Shown here: positions 46,701-54,800 of the stretch, in pieces
Numbering within the stretch: position 1 is the stretch's first letter
How the letters are laid out: each line of letters opens with the position of its first letter
DNA from: Isoptericola peretonis
GTDB taxonomy: Bacteria > Actinomycetota > Actinomycetes > Actinomycetales > Cellulomonadaceae
NCBI GenBank assembly: GCA_023241745.1
Contig: JALQCY010000004.1
Coordinates: forward strand, 186,001-250,000
Reading direction: 5' to 3'
Length of the DNA: 64,000 bases
Program-made: the position numbers and the translations under genes
The notes under the pieces: model-generated
Told to the model about the DNA's origin: nothing
The model's input: only the letters and a program-made list of their open reading frames with translations
Database searches by the model: none

Positions 46701-47960
46701 ACGGCCCACGTCGCCGTCGCCGACGCGGCGGTCGACGCCACCGACGCCGTGACGTTCGAGCGCGACGGCGGCTCCGTCGTCGTCGGGCGCGACGGGTCGG
46801 TCACCGGCGGGGACACCGCCGTCGTCACCGAGACCGACGGCGGGTACGTCGTGGTGGCGCACCTGCCGCTGGACGGCGCGGCGCAGGGGGACACCACGGA
46901 CCTCGACCTGCAGGTCACCGACGGTGAGTCGACGTCGGGCTGGAACACGCCCGGCTCGCTCGGCACGCTCACGCTGCTGGAGGAGCTCAGCTACCTCGAG
47001 GTCGCCGAGGCGCCGACCGTCCCGGAGGTGGACGGCGCGGTCGACGCGGCCTGGTCGGCGGCGGGTCACGTCACCACCGACCGGCAGATCGAGGGCGAGG
47101 GCGGCGCCACCGCCACGGTGCGCACCCTGTGGTCCGGCGACACCCTGTACGTGCTGGCCGAGGTGACGGACGCGCAGGTGGACGTCAGCGGGTCCGACCC
47201 GTGGGTCCAGGACTCGGTGGAGATCTTCCTGGACGCAGGCAACGCCAAGAACGGCGCCTACCGCGAGGTCGACACCCAGATGCGGATCAGCGCGGAGAAC
47301 GTCACGTCGTTCGGCACCGGCGACGAGGCGGCGCAGGCGGCCCGGCTCACATCGGCCACCGCTCTGGTGGACGGCGGCTACGTGGTCGAGGCGGCGATCG
47401 ACCTGGCCGGCGCCGGCGGCGCGGACACCTTCCACGGCCTGGACTTCCAGGTCAACGACGGGACCGACGGCGCGCGCACCGCGGTGCGCGACTGGGCCGA
47501 CCCGACCGGCACGGGCTACCAGTCGACGGCCCGGTGGGGCGTGGGCCGGCTCGTGGCGGCCGAGGCCCCGGAGCCCGACGGGCTGGTGAACGTCGAGGCG
47601 CCCGCCGTCGTCCCCGACGACCGGCGCGGCACCGCGCCGGGCGCCGTCCTCGTCGCCGACCCGGGGGAGTGGGCCGCCCCTGACGGCGTGCGCGTGCGGT
47701 ACACGTACCGGTGGCTGCGCGACGGTGAGCCGGTCCGCCGCAGCCTCGGTTCCCTCACGGACCTGGCCCGCCTGGTCGAGCTGACCGGCCAGGTGCTGCG
47801 CGGCGAGGCCGAGCCGTGGGTGCTCGGCTCCGTCGCCGGCTCGACCTACCGGGTCCGCGGGGCGGACGTCGGGCACGAGCTGAGCGTCGAGGTGACGGCG
47901 CACGCGCGCGGGCTCGAGGACGTCGCCGCGGTGTCGGAGGGGGTGACGGCCGGGCGGTAG
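43800..47960 (+). CDS. secreted multidomain xylanase: CBM-CE4-CBM-GH10-CBM9-like
   Basis: The 1386-residue protein starts with a signal peptide (VRRAVAGLAAAALTVSGAVV, cleavage near ASIAAADD). A CBM4/22-like sandwich covers about 40-190. A CE4/NodB domain follows with TFDDGP (225-230), FWRAPNGSWG and LVLAHDGG. A second CBM4/22-like module lies at about 415-570. The GH10 barrel has acid/base Glu717 (DVVNEVV) and nucleophile Glu837 (TELDV). CBM9-type modules cover about 920-1250, and an Ig-like C-terminus ends the protein. The CE4 metal motif H-S/T-x-x-H reads HSTSY (280-284), so the second His is Tyr. The enzyme should cut xylan and perhaps remove acetyl groups. The ATG follows GAGGGAG. Confidence 0.93.
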   Translation: MRQRVRRAVAGLAAAALTVSGAVVTGAVGASIAAADDSVVLENDFDSAWTPWGPRGPVTLAVSDDARTGTGALSVTGRTAEWNGPATAVDGLFAPGGTYDVEAWVKLPAGAAGAAAVHFTVQETSADGDAYTWVGGAVDATADGWVQVGGAYTMPSDLTAAQLYVEAAPVDGAHPSFLVDDLVITGTPPTGPGDVVPGGAVNPVPEPVVAALPGSSADVPVAALTFDDGPNPGTTPALLDFLAEHQVRAVFCVIGQNVEAPGGAELLRRIVDEGHVLCNHSTSYADMGSWTADEVRADLVANLGIIRDALGEPDAKVPFWRAPNGSWGATPAVAVSLGMQPLAVTNTIADWETQDVATLTDNLRAAMTDGELVLAHDGGGDRSGTLQAVRTVVAERLAEGWELTLPAGAPPFAGTVLSTDFEGGLDGWGPRGGNDTDPAVDVTTDDAHGGTQAALVSGRDATGDGIGRDVTGLLVPGISYDLSAWVRFAPGQAADGVWLSVAGTADGATSYATLAQFSGVTADGWSEVTATFQVPAAETSYLYLETDYNGTNTSDLLVDDVTIAVPEPPTVQDLTPLRDTTGFPVGVAVDSREITGSASELLLRHFDQITGENHMKPEAWYDAEGTFRPHPEAVALMDYAAEHDLRMYGHVLVWHSQTPDWFFQAEDGTPLTTSEADRQVLRERLRTHVDSVARWLSDEYGAFGAGNPLTAFDVVNEVVNDGATSEPDDGLRRSEWYRILGEDFIDLAFEYADEAFNHTYAEPGTDRPVALFINDYNTEQSGKQDRYRALVERLLARGVPVDGVGHQFHVSLSMPVSQLEVALDRFADLPVTQAVTELDVTTGTPVSEARLVEQGYWYRDAFRLFRERADDLYSVTVWGLTDGRSWRADSGAPLLFDDGYQAKPAYHGAADGALPAQLRSANVFAGDVPLDGDAATSPVWDRLPRHAITAAGQQVADFQVRWAPDHLTAHVAVADAAVDATDAVTFERDGGSVVVGRDGSVTGGDTAVVTETDGGYVVVAHLPLDGAAQGDTTDLDLQVTDGESTSGWNTPGSLGTLTLLEELSYLEVAEAPTVPEVDGAVDAAWSAAGHVTTDRQIEGEGGATATVRTLWSGDTLYVLAEVTDAQVDVSGSDPWVQDSVEIFLDAGNAKNGAYREVDTQMRISAENVTSFGTGDEAAQAARLTSATALVDGGYVVEAAIDLAGAGGADTFHGLDFQVNDGTDGARTAVRDWADPTGTGYQSTARWGVGRLVAAEAPEPDGLVNVEAPAVVPDDRRGTAPGAVLVADPGEWAAPDGVRVRYTYRWLRDGEPVRRSLGSLTDLARLVELTGQVLRGEAEPWVLGSVAGSTYRVRGADVGHELSVEVTAHARGLEDVAAVSEGVTAGR

Positions 47961-47972
47961 CACGGATGCCCA

Positions 47973-48009
47973 CGGCGGCCGGCGACCTCTCGGGGGTCGC
48001 CGGCCGTCG
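47973..48009 (+). terminator. terminator hairpin after the xylanase gene
   Basis: A 15-bp stem with one G-U pair (47973-47987 with 47995-48009) and a seven-base loop lies 12 bases after the xylanase stop. GC content is high and no T-run follows. Its position between the xylanase and the next gene supports a terminator. Confidence 0.75.
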
Positions 48010-48157
48010 GCGCGTCCCGCGCCGGTCGTGTGCGGGTCCGGCGAAGACCTGGCCCCGCCCGGCCGAACGGTCCGTCCGGGTGGGTAGCATCGCGGCTCGG
48101 ACGGCGCGACCGCCCGTCCGGGACGCCGAGGACGACGACCAGCCGACCAGGAGGACC

Positions 48158-49213
48158 ATGAGCCACCCGCGCGGGGACGACCCCCAGCACGCGCAGCCCA
48201 CCCAGGCGTTCGCGCCGCGCGAGGACGGCACGACCGTGCTGCCGCCCACGCAGGCGCTGGGGTCGTCGGCTGACGGTACGACCGTGCTGCCGGCCACGCA
48301 GGCGCTGGGGGACGGTGGCGAGCGGACGACCGTGCTGCCGCCGACGCAGGCGCTGGGCGGCGCCGGTGAGCGGACCACGGTGCTGCCGTCGACGCCGCCG
48401 CCCTCGCAGGAGGCGGGCACCGCGGTGCTGCCGTCCGCGGCGCCGCCGCGGCGGACGTCGTCCCGCCCGGTCACCTCGCGCCAGTCGCCGGGTTCGACCC
48501 CTGCTCCGCACGCGCCCGCGGGCCGCGTCGTGGCGACGGTCGCGGCCCCCGTCCCGCAGCCGCAGGCTCCCCGGCCGGCGACCCCGCCGCGCCAGCCGTC
48601 CGCGCAGCCGTGGGGCGCGGCGCCGTCGCAGGCCGCCCGGCCGGCGCACGGCGGGCCGGTGGGCCCGCCGCAGCAGCGCACGACGCCTGCCGGCGCGCGC
48701 CGGGGCACGGAGCCGACGGCGGTGGCGGCGCTGCTCACCGGCCTCGTCGGGTTCGTCGTGCCGCTGCTCGGCATCCTGGCGATCGTGCTCGGCGGCGTCG
48801 GTCTGGACCGGACGCGCCGGCGAGGCACCGGCGGTCGCGGCATGGCGGCCACGGGCGTGACGCTGGGGTCGATCCAGGTCGTGCTCACCGCGGTCGTCGT
48901 GATCGGGGGCCTGATCTTCTGGAACGCCTACGGCGACGACATCCAGCAGGGGCTGGAGGAGGCCGAGCAGCTCACCCAGACGGACCTGTCCGTGCCCGAC
49001 CTCCTGCTCGGCGGGCTCACCGGCGACCTGTCGTTCGGCGACCTGCAGGAGCTCGCAGGCACCCTCGGCGACGCCGGCGAGCTGCAGGACCTCGGCGGTC
49101 AGTGCCAGGCCGGTGACCCCTCCGCCTGCGAGGACCTTCTCGGCAACCTCCCGGACGGCATCCGCGACCAGCTCCCCGAGGACCTCCAGGGGTACCTCCC
49201 CTCCGGCGGCTGA
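48158..49213 (+). CDS. DUF4190-type membrane protein with TTVLPPTQALG repeats
   Basis: The 351-residue protein shares the DUF4190 core with the product of 43060-43653: AVAALLTGLVGFVVPLLGILAIVLGGVGL and a second helix around IQVVLTAVVVIGGLIF, linked by RTRRRGTGGRGMAATG. The N-terminus has about four copies of a 16-residue unit (TTVLPPTQALG plus a variable part; 48-base repeats at about 48224-48400), then a Pro/Ala linker. The C-terminus is acidic and has a Cys pair (QCQAGDPSACEDL), likely outside the membrane. Thr-Gln motifs in the repeat could be Ser/Thr-kinase targets, which is speculation. The ATG follows AGGAGG. Confidence 0.82.
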   Translation: MSHPRGDDPQHAQPTQAFAPREDGTTVLPPTQALGSSADGTTVLPATQALGDGGERTTVLPPTQALGGAGERTTVLPSTPPPSQEAGTAVLPSAAPPRRTSSRPVTSRQSPGSTPAPHAPAGRVVATVAAPVPQPQAPRPATPPRQPSAQPWGAAPSQAARPAHGGPVGPPQQRTTPAGARRGTEPTAVAALLTGLVGFVVPLLGILAIVLGGVGLDRTRRRGTGGRGMAATGVTLGSIQVVLTAVVVIGGLIFWNAYGDDIQQGLEEAEQLTQTDLSVPDLLLGGLTGDLSFGDLQELAGTLGDAGELQDLGGQCQAGDPSACEDLLGNLPDGIRDQLPEDLQGYLPSGG

Positions 49214-49237
49214 CCTGCCGACCGCTACGTTGGGGCC

Positions 49238-50110
49238 ATGCGCTCTGACGACCGACCGCTCACCGGCCGCACCGCGCTCGTCACCGGCGTCTCCCGACGC
49301 AAGGGCATCGGCTACGCGGTCGCGTGCGAGCTCGCCGCCCTGGGTGCGAGCGTCTTCACTCACCACTACTCGCCGCACGACGCCGACCAGCCGTGGGGTC
49401 CGGACGACCTGGACGCGGTCCACGCCGGCGTGGACCGCGCGCTCCAGGGTGAGGCCGTCGCGGGGCACGCCGGCGCGGACCTCCGAGACCCGGAACAGCT
49501 CGACGCCCTGTTCGACACCGCCCGCGCGCTGACGGGCTCGCTCGACATCCTCGTGTGCAACCACGCCCGCAGCGGCGGAGACGGGTCGATCCTCGACATG
49601 TCCGCGGGAACGCTCGACGCCTTCTGGGAGACGAACGCGAGGTCCACCCTCCTGCTCACCCGTCGCTTCGCCGAGCAGCGCGGCGCGAGCGCACCGGGGG
49701 CCCGGCCGGGGGAACGAGTCACGCGGACCGCTGCCGCCGACCCCGGTACGGCACCCAAGGTCATCTGGATGACCTCGGGTCAGGTGCACGGACCGATGCG
49801 CGGAGAGGTGGCCTACGTGGCGTCCAAGGCCGCGCTGGCCGGGATCACCGCCACGGTGGGGGCCGAGCTGCTCGACCTGGGCATCGTCCTGAACACCGTC
49901 AACCCGGGCCCGGTCAACACCGGCTACCTCGACCCCGAGTCGACGGACCGTCCGCTCGACGAGCTCGAAGCCCTGCGCGCCGCGACGCCGTTCGGCCGCT
50001 GGGGCGAGCCGACGGACCCGGCGCGGCTCATCGGGTGGCTCGTCAGCCCTGCCGGCTCGTGGGTCGTGGGCCAGGTGCTGACCACGGACGGGGGCTTCGG
50101 CCTCCAGTAG
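49238..50110 (+). CDS. SDR family oxidoreductase
   Basis: The 290-residue classical SDR has TGVSRRKGIGYAVACELA as the nucleotide-binding motif (with an Arg-Arg-Lys that favours NADP), CNHARSG in place of NNAG, MTSGQ with the catalytic Ser, and YVASK for Tyr and Lys. It probably acts as a 3-oxoacyl-ACP reductase-like enzyme. A -10-like TACGTT (49226-49231) lies seven bases before the ATG, so the mRNA may be leaderless. The substrate is unknown. Confidence 0.87.
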   Translation: MRSDDRPLTGRTALVTGVSRRKGIGYAVACELAALGASVFTHHYSPHDADQPWGPDDLDAVHAGVDRALQGEAVAGHAGADLRDPEQLDALFDTARALTGSLDILVCNHARSGGDGSILDMSAGTLDAFWETNARSTLLLTRRFAEQRGASAPGARPGERVTRTAAADPGTAPKVIWMTSGQVHGPMRGEVAYVASKAALAGITATVGAELLDLGIVLNTVNPGPVNTGYLDPESTDRPLDELEALRAATPFGRWGEPTDPARLIGWLVSPAGSWVVGQVLTTDGGFGLQ

Positions 50111-50136
50111 CGGAGTGACCCTGGAGCTCCGTGGGA

Positions 50137-50964
50137 TCAGCCCTGCGCGCCTGCCCCTGACGTCGCGCGCCGTGCCGGGTCCGTGACCCGGTGCATCATC
50201 GTCGCCGCCAGGCGCCGGCTCATTAGCCGGCTCAGCGTCGCGCCCACACGGTTCGCCGCCCCGTCGACGACGCCGGGCCCGGGTCGGCGGCTCTCCAGGT
50301 GCGCCATCGCCGTCGCGACCACCTGGTCGGGCGTGCGCATCGCGGCGCCCGCGGTCGCGTCCTCGGTGCCGACGACGGCGTTGAACTCGGTGCTCGTCGC
50401 CCCGGGAGAGAGGGCGAACACCGTCGCGCCCGTGTGACGGGTCTCGGCCCACAGGGACTCGGTGAAGCTGAGGGTGAAGGCCTTCGCGGCGCCGTAGACC
50501 GCCATCCGGGGAGTCGGCGTGTACGCGGCCATGCTCGCCACGTTGATGAGGAACCCTCGAGCGGCGACGACGTCCGGAAGGAAGGCGCGGCTCAGCCGCA
50601 CGGGGGCCGAGACGTCCACGGCGATCATCTGGGCGAGCCGCTGGGGGTCCTCGCCGACGAAGGGGCCGAAGGTGCCGAACCCCGCGTTGTTGATCAGGCT
50701 CGTCGGCGTGACGCCCGCGTCCGACAGCGCGGCCCGGAGGTCGTCGGACGCCGACGGCTCCGAGAGGTCGAGCGGGATCGCGCTCGTGGTGACGCCGTGC
50801 TCCTCGCGAAGGGCTGCGGCCAGCTCATCGAGGCGGGCCCTCCGGCGGGCGACCAGCGCCACGTTCGCCCCCCGGGCGGCGAGCGCACGCGCGAACGCGA
50901 CGCCGATCCCGGAGCTGGCGCCGGTGATGACGACGGTCTGACTGGCGAGGTCCAGACGGGGCAT
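50137..50964 (-). CDS. SDR family oxidoreductase
   Basis: The 275-residue SDR has VVITGASSGIGVAFARALAARG, INNAGFGTFGPF, VASMAAY and YGAAKAF, giving the full cofactor and Ser-Tyr-Lys set. It resembles SDRs of the DltE type with the extra C-terminal basic stretch. It is encoded divergently from the TetR gene. The minus-strand promoter TTGACA, 18 bases, TACGGT overlaps the putative TetR operator, so it is the likely target of that repressor. Confidence 0.9.
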   Translation of the reverse strand: MPRLDLASQTVVITGASSGIGVAFARALAARGANVALVARRRARLDELAAALREEHGVTTSAIPLDLSEPSASDDLRAALSDAGVTPTSLINNAGFGTFGPFVGEDPQRLAQMIAVDVSAPVRLSRAFLPDVVAARGFLINVASMAAYTPTPRMAVYGAAKAFTLSFTESLWAETRHTGATVFALSPGATSTEFNAVVGTEDATAGAAMRTPDQVVATAMAHLESRRPGPGVVDGAANRVGATLSRLMSRRLAATMMHRVTDPARRATSGAGAQG

Positions 50965-51007
50965 GGCGATCTCCAGACGTGAGGCGGATCGTCACCGTAT
51001 GACCGAC

Positions 51008-51022
51008 TGGCACTCAGTGTCA
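51008..51022. promoter_or_regulatory. TetR operator candidate between SDR and tetR
   Basis: TGGCACTCAGTGTCA is an inverted repeat of seven-base arms around a single base, with one mismatch. It overlaps the minus-strand -35 (TTGACA) of the SDR gene and the -35 region of the TetR gene, whose -10 is TACGAT (51038-51043). A further half-site GAGTGTAC follows at 51033. This layout fits autorepression and repression of the SDR. Confidence 0.65.
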
Positions 51023-51050
51023 ACGGGGCGCCGAGTGTACGATCGCCCGC

Positions 51051-51638
51051 ATGGGGATCGAGGACGGCCTGTGGTCGCGGTCGCGTCGTGCCGCCTACGC
51101 CGAGATCACGCAGGTCGCGATGCGGCTCTTCCTCGACCAGGGGTTCGCAGCGACGACGATCGACCAGATCGCCGCGGCGGCGGGCATCTCGCGCCGGTCC
51201 TTCTTTCGTTACTTCGGTACGAAGGAGGACATCGTCCTCGGTGACCTCGCGGTCCAGGGCGAGCTCGTCAGGGACGCCCTGGAGGCGGTCCCGCTCACGG
51301 TCCCGCCGTGGGACGCGCTCCAGGAGGCGCTGTGGAAGGTCGAGGGGCTCGTGGGCGACGACGAGACCATGCTCAAGATCGCGACGATGATGTACGAGAC
51401 CCCCTCCCTGCGCGCACGCAGCATCGAGAAGCACCTCCAGTGGCAGCGCCTCCTCGTCCCGAACGTCCGGCGCCGGCTGGGGAGCGACCCCACGGACGCG
51501 GACGACGTCGCGGCCGACGCCATCGTGGCCAGCGCCATCGCCTGCCTCGACGCGGCCGGGGCGGTGTGGGCGAGGAACGGCGGCGCCGCCGACCTCAAGG
51601 AGCTCTATCGCCGAGCCGTCGAGTCCGTGCGTTCCTGA
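51051..51638 (+). CDS. TetR family transcriptional regulator
   Basis: The 195-residue regulator has a clear N-terminal helix-turn-helix (AEITQVAMRLFLDQGFAATTIDQIAAAAGISRRSFFRYFGTKEDIV). An all-helical ligand and dimer domain follows, with Trp and Met residues (ALQEALWKVEGLVG, MLKIATMMYE). The ATG is 28 bases after the operator candidate. It probably represses itself and the divergent SDR gene. Nothing connects its operator to the EPS/lasso boxes, which have a different sequence. Confidence 0.92.
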   Translation: MGIEDGLWSRSRRAAYAEITQVAMRLFLDQGFAATTIDQIAAAAGISRRSFFRYFGTKEDIVLGDLAVQGELVRDALEAVPLTVPPWDALQEALWKVEGLVGDDETMLKIATMMYETPSLRARSIEKHLQWQRLLVPNVRRRLGSDPTDADDVAADAIVASAIACLDAAGAVWARNGGAADLKELYRRAVESVRS

Positions 51639-51721
51639 GCGCGCGGGGACGGCTCGCCGGGGCGTCGGTGGTGCGGCGTAGTCTGGTGCGGCACGCCCGG
51701 CACCCCGCCGGCCGCACGGTT

Positions 51722-51750
51722 CCCGGCCCACCACGGCCCGGTGGGCCGGG
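51722..51750 (+). other. hairpin between tetR and mfd
   Basis: CCCGGCCCACC and GGTGGGCCGGG (51722-51732, 51740-51750) form a perfect 11-bp stem with a seven-base loop. It lies 84 bases after the tetR stop and 93 before mfd. A -10-like TAGTCT at 51679-51684 precedes it, so it is either the tetR terminator or part of the mfd leader. Confidence 0.55.
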
Positions 51751-51842
51751 TGCGTCCCGGGGAGAGCTGGGCCTGTCGTCGTGCCCGCTGCCGACCGTGC
51801 CCGACCGTGCCCGACGCCGTCGACCCGCCCCGAAGGACTCGC

Positions 51843-54800
51843 ATGAACCTCACCGGCATCGTCCCCGCCCTCCTCGCCGACCCCGGCGCCGCCGCCGCGC
51901 TCGAGCACGTCCCGGCGCGGGGCTTCGCGGACGTCGTCGGGCCGGTGGGCGTGCGCGCGCCGCTGCTGGCCGCGGCCGCCGAGCGCCGCCCGCTGGTCGT
52001 CGTCACGGCGACGGGCCGGGAGGCCGACGAGCTCGCCGCGTCGGTGCGCGCGTACCTGCCCGACGAGCGCGCCGACGACGTCGCCGTCCTGCCCGCCTGG
52101 GAGACGCTGCCGCACGAGCGGCTGTCGCCGCGCGCCGACACGGTCGCCAAGCGGCTCGCCGTGTTCCGCCGCCTGGCCCACCCGGACCCCGAGCCGGGTC
52201 AGACCGGTCCGATCCGGCTGCTGATCATGCCCGCCCGCGCGCTGCTGCAGCCGGTGGTCGACGGCCTCGGCGAGCTGGTGCCCGTCGAGCTGCACACCGG
52301 CACGACGGCGGACCTGACCGACGTGGCCGACCGCCTCGTCGGCGCGGCGTACTCGCGCGTCGACATGGTGGAGCGGCGCGGCGAGTTCGCCGTGCGCGGC
52401 GGCATCCTCGACGTCTTCCCGCCCACTGAGGACCACCCCCTGCGCATCGAGTTCTGGGGCGACGAGGTCACGGAGATCCGCTGGTTCGCCGTGGCCGACC
52501 AGCGGTCGCTGGAGATCGCCGAGCACGGCCTGTGGGCACCGCCGTGCCGCGAGATCCTGCTCACCGACGCCGTGCGGCAGCGCGCCGCCGGCCTGGTCGA
52601 GAGGCTGCCCGGCGCGATCGAGATGCTCGACCGGCTGGCCGCCGGCGTCGCCGTCGAGGGCATGGAGTCGCTCGCCCCGGTGCTGGTCGAGCGCATGGTG
52701 CCGGTGCTGGAGCTGGTGCCCGACGACGCGCTGCTCGTCATCGACGAGCCCGAGCGGGTCCGCCGCCGGGCGCACGACCTCGTGGCCACGACCGAGGAGT
52801 TCCTCGCCGCCGCGTGGACGGGTGCCGTGGCCGGCGGCGCCGCGCCGATCGACTTGTCCGCGGCGTCGTTCGAGACGTTCACCGAGGTGCGCGACGTCGC
52901 CGCCCGCCGCGGCCTGGGCTGGTGGACGCTGTCCTCCTTCGGCCTCGACGCGGGCGGCGACGAGGGGACCGAGGCGGAGGCGGAGGTCGACGGCGTCACC
53001 ACCTTCACGGTGGGCGCGCGGGACGTCGAGTCCTACCGAGGCGACGTGCAGCGCGCGCTGGACGACGTGCAGACGCTGCAGAGGGCCGGCTGGCGGCTGG
53101 TGCTCACCACGGAGGGGCACGGCCCTGCCAAGCGGATGGTGGAGCAGCTCGGTGCCGCGGACACGGCGGCGCGCCTCGTCGCCGAGCTGGGGGAGGAGCC
53201 GGAGGGCGGCGTCGTGCTGGTGGCGCCGGCTCTGGTCGGCAAGGGCTTCGTCGCCCCCGACCTGCAGCTCGCCGTGTTCAGCGAGTCCGACCTGACGGGC
53301 CGCCAGGGATCCACCACGCGCGACATGCGCAAGATGCCGAGCCGCCGGCGCAACGTCGTCGACCCGCTGCAGCTGCGCGCCGGCGACTTCGTGGTGCACG
53401 AGCAGCACGGCGTGGGCCGGTTCGTCGAGATGGTGCAGCGCACCCTCGGCGCGGGGGCGAACGCCGCGACGCGCGAGTACCTCGTCATCGAGTACGCGTC
53501 GTCCAAGCGGGGCCAGCCGGGGGACCGGCTCTTCGTGCCGATGGACCAGCTCGACCAGGTCACCAAGTACACGGGCGGCGAGTCGCCGTCGCTGTCCAAG
53601 ATGGGCGGCGCGGACTGGAAGAACACCAAGGCCCGCGCCCGCAAGCACGTCAAGGAGATCGCGGGCGAGCTCATCCGCCTGTACTCGGCACGCATGGCCA
53701 CGCAGGGCCACGCGTTCGGCCCGGACACCCCGTGGCAGCGGGAGCTGGAGGACGCGTTCGCCTACGTCGAGACGCCCGACCAGCTCGTGACGATCGACGA
53801 GGTCAAGGCCGACATGGAGAAGGCGGTGCCGATGGACCGCCTGGTGTGCGGCGACGTCGGCTACGGCAAGACCGAGATCGCGATCCGCGCGGCGTTCAAG
53901 GCCGTGCAGGACGGCAAGCAGGTGGCCGTCCTCGTGCCGACGACGCTGCTGGTGCAGCAGCACTTCGACACCTTCTCCGAGCGGTACGCCGGGTTCCCGG
54001 TCACGGTGCGTGCGCTCTCCCGGTTCCAGTCGGACAAGGAGTCGGCCGAGACGGTCGAGGGCCTCGCCCAGGGCACCGTCGACATCGTCATCGGCACCCA
54101 CCGCCTGCTCACCGGGTCGGTGCGGTTCAAGGACCTGGGCCTGGTGATCGTCGACGAGGAGCAGCGCTTCGGCGTCGAGCACAAGGAGACGCTCAAGCAG
54201 CTGCGCACCAACGTGGACGTCCTCGCGATGTCGGCGACGCCGATCCCGCGCACGCTCGAGATGGCCGTGACCGGCATCCGCGAGATGTCGACGCTCGCCA
54301 CGCCGCCCGAGGAGCGCCACCCGGTGCTCACCTACGTGGGCGCGTACGAGGAGAAGCAGATCGCCGCGGCGCTGCGCCGCGAGCTGCTGCGTGAGGGCCA
54401 GGTCTTCTACGTGCACAACAAGGTGGAGACCATCCAGAAGACGGCGTCACGCCTTGCGGAGCTCGTGCCCGAGGCCCGCGTCGGGGTGGCCCACGGCAAG
54501 ATGAGCGAGCACCAGCTCGACCAGGTGATCCGCGCCTTCTGGGAGAAGGAGCTGGACGTGCTGGTCTGCACCACGATCATCGAGACCGGCCTGGACATCT
54601 CCAACGCGAACACGCTCGTCCTGGAACGGGCCGACGTGCTGGGCCTGTCGCAGCTGCACCAGCTGCGCGGCCGCGTGGGACGCGGCCGCGAGCGCGCGTA
54701 CGCGTACTTCCTCTACCCGCCGGAACGGCCGCTCACCGACACCGCGCACGACCGGCTGGCGACGATGGCCGCGCACACCGACCTCGGCGCGGGCATGCAG

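Noticed and set aside
43707..47963. Very long open frame on the minus strand opposite the xylanase
   Set aside because: It is a GC-rich shadow: composition is Arg/Val/His/Gly-rich with no domain, and the plus frame has full GH10 and CE4 motifs. The same applies to the long minus frames opposite mfd (50694-54416) and the early EPS genes (1399-3483).
51051..51638. TetR protein as the regulator of the GGGTGAAACCC boxes
   Set aside because: Its own upstream inverted repeat (TGGCACTCAGTGTCA) is unrelated to the box, and the gene lies outside the EPS/lasso region.
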